Shown: piece by piece, positions 37,301 to 49,300 of the stretch
Layout: every line of letters begins with the position of its first letter
Numbering within the stretch: the first letter of the stretch is position 1
Source of the DNA: Colius striatus
Lineage: Eukaryota; Chordata; Aves; Coliiformes; Coliidae
Direction of reading: 5' to 3'
DNA: 64,000 bases
Assembly (NCBI RefSeq): GCF_028858725.1
Contig: NC_084771.1
Location: 11,746,915-11,810,914, forward strand
The notes under the pieces: generated by a model
What the model saw: only the letters and a program-made list of their open reading frames with translations
The model's database searches: none
Told to the model about the DNA's origin: nothing
Program-made: the position numbers and the translations under genes

Positions 37301-40300
37301 CATGCACCCACAAACAGGCTTTTGGCTTAGGGTCTGCACTTGCAGCAGGCATGAGGTCAAGTAGCCAGGGAGGGAAAGAGAGGGAAGGAAAAGGAACAGG
37401 AATTAGGGATGGTCATGCCCAGTACTCACCTGGTGAAGTCGTCGTCCCCAATCATGTGCCGAGGGGTGGGCGAGTACCGGGACGGAGTCACCTGGGGAGG
37501 GACAGGGTAGGCAGGCTTGCTCTCAACGCTGCCCAGGTAGCCCAGACTCGAGTTATGGCTTATGTGGTTGTCAGCCAAGGCTGAGAAGGCTGCAGGGGAG
37601 GAGAAGGGCATCAGGAGCAGAAATCCATCCACACCACGGAGGTGGAGACCAGCCCGGTGTCACCCCCAGCCCCGCCGTGCCCGGGCTGCCGCGCCGTACG
37701 TACTGCTGGCGTAGTCGGGGGGCGCGTACATGTCGTTGAGGTGGATGTTGCCGGGCTTGGCCACCTTCAGGTACACCATGTCAGAGGTGTTCTTCAGGGC
37801 AGCCACCGCCTCCTCGTGCCGCACGTCCTGCAGGTTGGTGTTGTTCACCTGCCGGAGGGAAGGGGCCGGGTGACGGGGCTGCGGGCGGGCAGGAGGGCGA
37901 TGCAGCCCCCGGCGAGCACAGCAGCTGCCCGCAGGCCAGGTGCCACGGTAGCTCCAGAGACAGGGTCCCATCTCCGTGGGGACCCCAGGGAAAGGCACGG
38001 GGCTGCTGGCGGGAGGGGTGCTGGCACCGTGGCATGGCAGAGGGTGCCCAGCTTCGCTTTGTGGCTGGCTGCAGGCACAGCACTCACCGCGAGCAGCCGG
38101 TCCCCGATCTGCAGGCGCCCGTCCTTCTGCGCAGCGCCGCCCTCGATGATCTTGGTGATGTAGATGCTGTTGTCCCCAGGGATGTGCTGGTTCCCGATGC
38201 CCCCTGCGATGCTGAACCCCAGGCCTGAGGGGCAGTGAGAGGGTAGTTATGGGTGAGAGACAGACATGCATGGAGCCCCAGGCTGGCACCATGGCCCCTC
38301 TGCCTCACTGGGCTTCCCACCCTGCCCTAAACCTGTCAGGCAATGTGCTACCACACTGCTGCATGGGGACAGCTCAGCCACCACACACTGCCCTGTGGGG
38401 CTATCCCACGCTGCTGGGCCACCCTGCAACATCCTGCAGCAGGGTGGTTCCACCTCGCATCCCGCATTCCCCTGATGCTGCCTTGCAGCCTGTGGCACCC
38501 CACACCAAGGGGTCATCCCACACCATCCTGTGGGGCAGCAGAGTGAGGGGTTCACCTTTGGGGCCCTTCATCAAGTTGACCTCCATGATGGTCTCTGGTG
38601 GGGGCTGCCGGCGGCGCACCACGAGCCGCACCACGGGGCCGGCTTCCTTCAGAGCCTCCACGGCTTTGCTGTGCACCACCTCAGAAACATCCACGTCATT
38701 CACCCGCAGCACGCAGTCGTTTACCCTGCAGGCACAGAATGGTCCTGAGCTCCCCCGGGGAACTGCCAGCCCGTGCCACCCTCCTCTGGCCACACAGACT
38801 CCTGTGTGAAGGAGAGCTGCTCAGGCTGGCTAAATCCTGCTTTGCTGGGGTAAGAGCAGGGTCCCTCTGAAGTGGGAGGTAGTGGGGCTGGTCCCCATGG
38901 TATGAGCCTGGTGGAGATGGGAGATAAGGAGAAAGGCTGGATCCTGCCTCAGGCTGCAGGGAGAAGGATGGGAGCCAGAGCCTGGCACAGGGAGGGGTGG
39001 CTGGAAACAGGGGGCTGGTAGCAAGGGATGGCTGTGCATCCCTGCGCTGACGGGACCTGGCTGCGGGGATGGTACAAGTGGAGGCAGGGATCACAGCTGG
39101 GGATGGGAGCAGGAACTGCCTAGAGGGTGCCTGGGGAGCTCCTGGGTGGTACCCTGACGGGGCTGCTCCCCCAGCCCTGTACTCACCCCAGACGGCCGTC
39201 CATGGCTGCCGCTCCACCGGGGATGATCTTGGTGATGAAGATGCCAGGGTCATCTGGAACATGGGGGTTGTCGATTCCTCCCGCTATGCTGAAGCCGAGA
39301 CCGGAGTTACCCTGTGGGAAATCAAACACCTCGTCTCTCCTCCACGGGCAGCTGCCTGCTGCCAGCCGCGGCTGCTCGGGGCGCGGGAGCCCTTACAGCA
39401 TCTGCCATGCCCCAGGGTGCCCGGCTCAGGGGGCAGAGGGATGCGTGGCCAGAGGGGAGGCCGGCACTCATCAGCCAAGGCGCTCGGCGCAGCGGCGCGG
39501 AGCACTGAACAGATGGAGCAGGAGAGTGGGAGCCGCCGAGGACCTCCCTCGCCACAGCGTCTCTGGCGAGAGACTCTGAGGCAGGCGCGAGCTGGGGGAA
39601 TAGGGGGTGGTCCTTGGTGGAGAAAACCTCCCCTCGCTGGCTGCTCCCCAGGAGGAGACACCAATCGTGCAGCCCGCGTGGAGCGGTGGGGCTTTTGGCA
39701 GTCACCAGCGTTCCACCCCTGCCCCCTGGGATGCAGCTCCAGCACGCAGGCTGATGCCAACATTTGCAGTACTGGGTGGAGGAGGCTGTCAGGATGGAGT
39801 GGGGTCTTCAGTTCTGTCTCCTCTTCCTCCTGAATATGCTTGGGAGTATTGTTTGAGCTTCGTCTTGCTGAAGTCTGGCCAGGGAGAATGCAGAGGCCGT
39901 GCTGCATCTCCAGCCCCATCCTGGCATCAGCCCAGGACGAGCGGCCGTGGCCCTGCGCCGCTTCTTCCACTTGCAGGATCCCCATTAGCGACACACTCAC
40001 AGGAGCTGCTTCCAGCTCTGTGCTTGATGCAAGTGGACAATTCCTGCTTTTTCTGCTCTGCCTTGAGAATCAGATGGCTGCTCGCCCTGTTTTCTCATGC
40101 GGAAGAGCTGACACTTAGTCACATCCTATCGCGCCTGCCTCTCGTACACAAACGGGCTCGGGCCATGCACTCTGCCAGCTGCCCACAGCCTCAATGCTCA
40201 GCGTTAGGCGATGGGGAGCTCTGCCCTTCTGGGGAACCTGTGCCCAAGAGGGTCACACCAGAGCTCAGGCTCCCTGTGATCATCTACCACCAGCAGCTGG

Positions 40301-43300
40301 CCGGGGCTTGTGCTTCTCCCTGGCAAGTTGGGCTCAGCGTCAGCTCCACTCTGACTTTATGCCACTCATGACACAGCATGTGGCACTTCTGGGAGCATCT
40401 CACTACACAACACTCCTGCATGCTCTCCTGTTGGCTGGGATTCAACCAGTGTTGTAAGAACGAGGCGATCAATGGTGAAAGGTCTGAGGCTGCTCTCCTT
40501 TCTCTGAGCTGGATTCTGGTTATCCTGTGCCCAGCTCAAACAAGCTGCTACTGCCACCAGAGCCCCAGTCTGGCCCCAGCAAGGCAGGTGAGACCATGCA
40601 AAATGGTCTCCAGCCATTTGTTGTACCTGTCTATGGAAGAGTACGCTCTGATGTCAGTAACAAAGCCTGAGAATCATCTGGGAGGGGTTTATTTTGATTT
40701 TGACAAACCTTGAGATGCACTTGAAGGGATTTCTTAGCTGGCATTGGGGTCGATGGGGGCAGCTCCTGCTGTGGACTCACGTATGGTGGCTAAACCGAAA
40801 GCCACATCCCTCTGAGGATGACATTTCCTCAGTTATTACCCCCCCACCAATGCTCCTGCGTTTGTCCTTGTCTTTACAACAAGGACAAGGATCAATAACA
40901 GTGAATTTTGGGGTACACTGAGGTCATCTCTAGGAGCCAAACACTCTAGTATGGGGCCAGCCTCACCTGCAGGCACTGGGGTGCTTCTCCAGCAGTAACA
41001 CAGGCCTAATGGATCCCACTGGGGATGAGGTGAAGGAGAAGGACCTGGGTGTGGTCCATGCTGGCCCTGACCACTGAGCACTGGAATCTCCTCAAGGTTT
41101 CTCACTGCTGGAGAGGGAACTGCTGCCTGGGACTTGGAAATGGGGGCAGCAATGAGTGCTGCCTCTCTGTGTGGCCCTGCCAGCTCCCCTCCTGCTCTAG
41201 CTGTAGGCTCAGGACAGAGGATGCTCTGAAGAAAGCCTGAAAACAAGACTTTTGCCTCTAAATTAGGCCGGGAGTGAGAAGCACTCAGCCCTAAAAGGAA
41301 GCATCCCCTGGGCTAGTTTCGTCAGGCACGCTGGGGAAGCGGTGGGTGAGGCGGCAGCCCCAGATAACCTTCCATCCACCCACCTCCATGATGCAGAGCC
41401 AAAGGGAGGAGGGAGATGACTAAAGGCAGATAGGAACGGAATAAGGAGCGATGCGTCTCTCCTGTGCTGCTGTCCAGGAGGAGGGCAGGAGTGTGGGGAG
41501 CACCCTGTGTCCCGGCTGGCCCGCTCAGCAGGGCTGTGCCCACCTCTCCAAGCAAACCTTGGGCCAGTTCTTCCCCCTCCATCCCTGCTGCTCCCTGGGC
41601 ACCAGGGGAAAGCCCTCTCTGCCCTGCACAATGCTGACTTTTCCCTGGACAAGCCTCATCCATGTGGGCAGCTGATTTTAGCAGTGGCCGGTGCAGGGCG
41701 CGTCATCAGCTCTACATTGCCAACAGACGAGAAACTCCCCCCACTGCTGTCCAGTTTACCAGCAAACCCGTCCCTGGTGCTCAGCATCCCCAAGCTGTGC
41801 ACTCTGAAGCAACGGGGAGGCTGGTGTTGGGGAGGCATCAGTCCCCTGTGCCCAGCTGTGGGGTGTACCTGCCCACACAGCCGCACGAGCACAGCTCCCT
41901 GCACCCCCTTCTTCCGGCAAAGGCTGTGACAAAGAGCCTCCCCCCTGGCTCTGCGCTGGCGGGTGTGTGGGGGCGATGGTGTGAACAAGGGAAAAGCCCC
42001 CCTCCCTCCCTTCTGGAGGGGCCTGCAGGTGGGGGAGCAGTAAGTCCACCTCTCCCGTGAGCGTCATGCAGGGAAGGTGACAGCCCCCAAAGCCTCCGGG
42101 GAGCGGGAAGCAGAGACCAAGCTGTCCCCATCAGCTGGCGTGGGGGCGCGGGGGGTGCTGGCTGCACCGGTGGGAGGGCGAGTGGGAAGAGGCAGCGAAG
42201 GCTGCTGGCAGGTGAGTAAAGAACACTTACCCTTTCCAAGACAATCTCCTCATACTTGAACATCCCATCGCTGCCATTCACCTGGGGAGAGGGAGACAGC
42301 GTGTTACAGCTCTGTGCTGGTCCCGGGGGAATTTGCTTTTCCCCTCTGATGGCTGAATATCAAGAATCCAATCTAAAAGCTGCACCATCACCACTGAAAA
42401 AAACCACCCTTAAATGCAATTGCTCGAGTCTGCCCTGGAATTAAACCGTGTGCTGCTTTTCTTTCTGGGTATGAGCCAAAGCCCACTGACTTTAATGCAC
42501 TTCAGTGCAAAGCCTTTATTCTCCCAGCTCATTTCTCCAGCCATGAAAAGGAACAGAACCGAGGGCACAGAAAGAAATCACGCCTTTGTTACGCAGCATG
42601 TAATTAACCTTGGGAATGCACTGCTGCAGGAAGGAAAGAGAGGGGGTCGGTCCATTTAAAGGGGAAAAAATATAATATCTGTACATAACAACATAATAAA
42701 CTCCTTTAGCAGCTTATCTCTTTTAAATCTTTTAGTAGCAGGACTGTCTTAACGAGGAATTGAGAACCATTTATTCTACGGAATCAGCTGGGTGTAAAGG
42801 CAACGAGGTGTGAGTGTGGGGCATGGTAAGAGAGGGGAACGTTGTGACGCTCTTACATTACAAAAATGCTGTAGCCTATCTCAGTGCTGTGCAGCATATT
42901 GATCCCCAGGCTAAAACATCTCCTCAAGCCAAAGTGCCAAGGCACTGGCAAATGTAATGGCTTGAAACAAAAAGGATGCAAATGTAGGCTATAAAATAAG
43001 AAATGCTAAACGTACAGCTCCAAAATGTCTGTTTTCCCCATAAGCAACAAGGCACAGGAAAATAAGGTAGTGGTTTCACTCTAGGTCACCAGGATCAGGC
43101 TATGAACAGTTGCTGAGGTCTAAAATTTAGCAAGAAGGGCAGTAAGTTGGAATATAAGAACTTCAAAAGAAACACAAGGAATAACTTCTTCCCTTTTGAG
43201 GTGAGGGAGCACTGTAAGGGGCTGCCCAGCTCCTGCTTGCCCAGCTCCCTCCTATCCACCCCTGCAGAGGCACAGCCCAGCACAGGCACAGACCTTCAAA

Positions 43301-46300
43301 ACCCTTTTGTGCTGGGTAGCTTGACAAAGGGGACAGCACACATCATTTATGCTAAAGCCATCACCTGACACCATGGAAGGAAACTCAGCAACATGGCTTT
43401 GAGGCCCTGTTTATAGGTAGGAAGAGGAAACAAGGGTTTTTCTAGGTGGGAATAACCACGTGCCCAGGTAGCAGAGCAGTTCTGCATGCCAGGATCTGGG
43501 ATGTGGCTGTGCAACCTGTGACAGATGCACCTTCATCCTCTGCCTGCTTCAGCCCTCGTGAGGCCAAAGCAATCCCATAGCCTGTTGTGGGCTCTGTACG
43601 TCAGGAAGGATGAGGCTGGGTAGAGTCCAGAGTGGAGAGATGAGGTGGGAGGCTCTAGGGTTGTCACTCCTCAGATGTGCTCCATGCCTGATGCCTCTCA
43701 GCCATGGAAAAATTTCAGGGCACAGTCACGAAGGTCAGGATGCTCTCATCTTCCCAGCACATTAGGAAAGGCTTTGGCCAGCTCTTGAACAGGATCCCTC
43801 TGCAGAAAAGCACCAGGAGCAGTGGGATTGACCCACAGCAGGATCCCCGACAGCCTTGGAAGGACAGAGACACGTGGCCATTGCCACCTCCTGCCACAGC
43901 TCTGCCCTGGCCCATGCTCCTGAAGGCAGGGGGGCATCACTTCCCTTGCCACAGGCTCCCCACCTTGCCATGGGTTGCCTTTCCCTCCTCGCATCCTACC
44001 ATCCTGACTAATCCTGAGTGGAGCTGGCTCGCTGGCCCGCGCCGCCCTCGCAGCCTCCCCCGCCGCAGCCCCCGGGCTCAGCTCGTCTCCGCAGTTGGTA
44101 GCCCGCTGCGTGGGGTGCAGCGTCACCTCTCACAGGCTTTCCAGCAACTCAGATGCCTGGCACCCTTCTCTACTACACACATTGTCCTCTCTGCTTTGGC
44201 ATTCAACACAGTTGCCACACAGCCAGCCATATGCACACCCACGGCTGCAGAGGAACAGCACATACATACCTACAGGATGGGGATGTGCAGAAAACTTTGA
44301 CAATCTGTGAGCCGTGGAGAGAGCCAGCAGCCCGCGAGCCCCGCTGCCAGCACGTGCCCGGGGCGCAGCCAGGGACACCCCCTGGGCACTCTGCTGCCAG
44401 GCAGGTGAGTTTGGGGTATCCCTGCTCTCTAAATCTCAGGACTGCCGATGCTGAGTGGCGTTTTGCATTGCTCCCTGAGAGCAAGCGGTGCCAGTGCTTG
44501 GCTGGCGTGGTGTGTGCCGGGAGCAGCCTGCTCCAGTCGGGAGAGTTGGGGTCAGCCAGGCCTGACCAGGAAGTTTGAGCTCTGATTATGTTCCCAAAAT
44601 GCAAGCAACAGAACTCCAGTTAATTGCATAAGGAAGCCAAATGGAGAACTTAATATATACCACGTAACCAAGGGAACGAGCCAACAAAGCAAACGTTCCA
44701 GCGTCAGAAAATTGAATACCAGTCACTCACTGACGGCAAAACCTCCCCGCGGCACCCCTCGGAGCAGCCGTGACCTGGCTCTGCTGCAGGCTGCTCCCCC
44801 TCCTTCCCCACTGCCCTGTGCTCCTCCCCAGCTCCTATCTGGGGCTGTCTCAGTGGGGAGATGCCCAGCTCTATCGCCCCCAGGCAGGGAAAGCACATCC
44901 CATTCTGCTCCCATCCCCCCATCTGACACCTGCAGAGCAGATGGGGGTGTTGGGGACTAATTAGCTGTTCCTAGGTATCCTGAACTCAAGCATCACTCCC
45001 ATTCTCATGGGAAAGAGTAAGGGTATTTTTTTTCCAAGCCCTTCCCATGCAGAAGCCCATCTGAGGGCTCAGGAAGACGTCCCCTTCACTGGCCGTCACT
45101 TCCCTTTCGTGTTTTGAGCAGCAGGGAAATAGTTACTGATGATGACATTTAAATCACCAACAGAAGGCTGCAGAGTTAACACTCATTCGATCAACAGAAG
45201 AGCACACACCTTCCAGAGCTGCTGCAAGCTGTCTGCAGGCTCGACCGGCCAACACTGCACCAGTGCACGTGGAACGTGCTTTGCAGTTTGCTAAGAGTCG
45301 GGATTTGTTTGGAGGAGGGAGGGGTTCAGATAAAATAAGGAGGCCAAATTTAGAAGCATAAGATAGGGTTCCTCAAACCCAACCCAAATAGCCCACCAGC
45401 CTGCAGGAAGAATAACACTGCTGGCAGTCGCTTGCAGAGCAGGATCTGGCCCATATCTAGTAGTTAGGAAGTGATGGAGACAGGCATCAGGACCTGGTGG
45501 TGCAGCAGCCGTGTGCTGACATCATGAGGAGGGTCTGAAGGCTGAGGGTCAGCCCTCAGAGGTCCCATCAGGCCCAGGAAGGTGCCTGGTGATGCCCAAT
45601 GTCTGCCCAGGAGGGGAGAGGGAGCAGCCAGTGCAGAGATGCAGAGCTCATGGGTAGCTTCCTACCAGTGTAGGCACCAGAAGGGCTGGTGAGAGTGCTC
45701 TCCCCACTACACATGGCACGGTGCCTCTTGATGGGTCAAGAGTTCCCTCTACTCATGCCTCTGTGTCCTGCTGCAGCACCCAGACTTACTGACTCACTTC
45801 CAGCTAACCCCTGGCCTCAGCCCCTCACATGTGCTGCCCATGGTGTTTGCCTTGCACACAGAGTACATAAATGCCATGTTTCTGGTCAACCTTTTGCCAG
45901 AGGGCAACAGGGACAAGCCTGCGGAGGTCAGGTAGAGGTAAAGGGTTTGAAGCCTCACAGCCCCAGGGGCTCAGCAGCCATGCTGTCTGCAGGAATTGGC
46001 AGTGGGATATGCCACTGACAGTGCTTGGGACCAAACTGTGTCAGTGGCAATTTAATCCTTGGGTTTTTTTTCTGTTGTTTTGGGCTTACAAGCAAGTTTT
46101 GCCCTGCTCAAAGGCACTGGACCATGGTGGCCACCTCTACTGTCCCCCACCCTGCAGCAACCATGGCTGGGGACCCTGGCAGCAGTGACAGTGCTGCACA
46201 AGGAGGTTGTCTCTGTGCTTGCTGGTGGTGGGACCTACTGTGGCATTCACTGGCCAGGATGCGGCTTGGGAAGAAATTGGCTTCCTCAGACCTGCCTTTT

Positions 46301-49300
46301 AGAGACTGAGGATGTGGTGGCACCTTGCTGCTGGGGACTGGAGCACCAAAGGTGGACTCCAAAGATCCAGGTTATGAAACCTTCAGCTCCGCAAGGCCTT
46401 TGCAGTGACCTTTCCTGCTCACTCTGGGACAATCTGGCAGCAGTTGCCATGCACCTTGGGCAGAAAGAAGTTGTTTTGGTTTCAGAGAGGTAGCTCTGAA
46501 ACACAGAGACCCACATGCCATGGGAACTGTGCTTCTGATGCTTCATCTCCCTGCTACGGACATGCTGGGCACAGTACACCGAGGGGTGAAACTGTGAGCA
46601 GTGATCTGGAGCTGACACAGGTGATCCCCCTGACACCCTTTAAGGGACGCTTTTGATATAGCAGGATTTTTATAAGGATTTATTTGGGTTTTTACACCCT
46701 GGGAGTGCTGGGCTCTGCATGCCACAGGCAGCAGAACTGAGCCCTGGTCCTGCTGGTGATGGGTCCCGGTGCTGCAGCTCGTACCTTATGGTACTGCTGG
46801 TGCCACATGCTCTTGGGGATGGAGGTGGGTGGACAGAGAGATTGAAATGTGGAGTAGGCTTCTTGATAAACAGCCGGGGCCAAATTCAGCCCAGCAGCTC
46901 ATCCAATGCAATCAATGGAGCTAGAACAGGAAGGAACTCGACTACATCCATCTGTTTATTATTAGGGGAAGCACTGAATAGTTAAGTAATTAAAGACTGG
47001 AAGATGTGACTTTAACCCTTCCAAATACATGCTGTACCAGCAGGCTTCAGCTTTTGGCTTTGTGAAAAAAACATACGCTTCCAGATTTTCCATTTTGGTG
47101 TGCTCCTCTGCAGAAAGCCCCTGATGTGGCTCCTCTGCTGACTTGGGAAAATCAAATGGGAGGCTTTGGGGTGTGTTCTCCCTGGAACGTGAGCAGCCTG
47201 GCACTCCAGAGAAGGAAAGGATGGAGCAGGGCTCATTTCTGTGCTGGTATGACATGAAGTAGAAGGCAAGAAGGTTTCCAGGTTGGATGTTGAAAGGAAT
47301 CAGAGTGAGATGTCTCCTCTGCTCTGGACATGGGCTCCTCCAGGAACCAGCCTGGTGGTCCTCAGTCTGCCCAACAGATGACAGACACAACCTGCCCCTT
47401 CCTTTTGACTACTGCAGGGCATGTGTTGCCGGGGTAGGATGGATGGGGTAGGTGACTATCAACCCTGAATGAAATGGAGTAGGGGGAGGCAGCCAGGAGG
47501 GCACTGTGGTGGGAGGTGGCTGCTGGCCCCACGGGCAGGCTCCCTGCTGCTGCCTTCTGCAGGGCTCAGGAACCTGCCTGGGCTGGCAGAGTTTGTCCTT
47601 GGCCATCAGGCTCACCTCTTGCTGCCCTTGGGAACAGGAGGAACAGGCGTGGCTGGAGCCTGGCTAGGGATGTGAGGCTGGTGGCTGCAATGGTGAGCAG
47701 GCAATGTTCTTCCAAGGGAGGGAGGGTACAAAACAGACAAGAAAGCAGACATTTCATTCAGAAATACCTCCCTGTCCTGCCCACAGCACACCCCTCACTC
47801 GCTCCAGTACAACCCTGTGATGTGTCCTTCCCCTCCAGAAGACACTGCCCTTTTTCCAGTTCCCTGTAGAATGATGCCAACCGGGTGGAATGCAGAGAGC
47901 AGGCTGCAACATGGCACTGCCCTGCAGCTGGGGTGCCCAGCAAGCTGTCAGAGCCTCCAACCCCATAAACATCCTGCCATGCCATGCATTTGGAGAAGGG
48001 AACCTTTGAGGACAGCAGCTCTACTGACACGTTCACACAAGGCTGCTGGACCAAGGATCACCACTCTGAAAGAGGCACCTTCCACCCCAGTGCCAGGTGG
48101 CTTTGGTTCAGCACTCCACTTCAGGCATAATTAAACCATACTGCCAGGGTTGCAGAGATCTCAGCTGGGCTTCCCTTCCTTTTCATAGCCCTGCCCAACC
48201 AGCCCAGCACAGCTCTGATGTGCAGTGACCCCACCACAGGCTGTGAGCTGAGATCTGCAGTTCTTTACAAGAAGGTTCAACCACCAAAAGTCACACGCAG
48301 CCCCGCACCGCAACTCCAAAGACAAACCAACCCCAGCTCAGGCTTCCTTGTACCACTTCATTCATGTGGAAGACATCTGAAACTTGCTACCTCAGATGAA
48401 AACTAGGTGCAAACCACCCAGCCCTGGCAAGCTGTCAAATGAGTTTCCTTTGGGGAAAAAAAGAGGGAGTACTCCACAAGCACAGAGCCAGTGCTGCAGA
48501 AATCCATGCTGGCCACCCTGCTCCCTCCAGCAACCCATCAGGAATGATTTGCAAATGTTTTGGGAAGGGATGTAGTAGCAGGCAAACCCTCTCTGCAACA
48601 AACCAAGGAGGATTATCTTTATACTCTGCCAAGAGTGCCAAATGCACTGTGGCTGCAAACACTCACAGTCACCAAGCACTGCTCAGCTGTTGGCAGCCTT
48701 CACTGGGAGAGGAGCAGCATCTGATGAGTCCCTCTGCCCTGAGGACAAGTAGGTAAGATGCCAGTGGGTGCCTTCCTCCTAAGAGGCTGGGGCTGCCCAA
48801 GGGGGATGAGGCAGCACAAGAAGGTAAGTGATGCCCCTGCAGATCCTTGCAGCCACCCTGCATGGGAGGCTGAAGAAATGGCTATGTGGGTAGCAGCCAG
48901 CACAGCTCCCCTTGCTCCTCTGATGCTTGCTAACCCCACAGTGTGCCCCTCTGAGGGCCTCCTGCTTTGTACTCTCCCTGTGCTGGAGTCCCCAGCATTG
49001 CTGGCTGCTAGCCTTGGCTCTGCTCAGCCTCAGTGAAGTTTGGGGTTGGGATGTGCTGTGGGACCATGGCACAGATATCAGGCTCCTCTGCCACCTCGCT
49101 GGGGCCTCCTTTACCTGGAGGGAACTTTCCTGCACTGCTGAGCAGGGAAAATGCACTGGTTGTTCAAAGGAAGCAAAACAAAACGAGGAGACTTACAGAG
49201 AGCCCTTGTTCCAGCGAGTCTGTGTTCACGATAATGGGAGCTGGGTTGGCCTGTGAGGAGACAAAAGTGGGATGTCACCGAGCTGAGCGATGAACACAGC

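Noticed and set aside
39069..40371. Two 254-codon plus-strand open frames
   Set aside because: They overlap E4 antisense and intron, with no recognisable domain or splice-supported structure.
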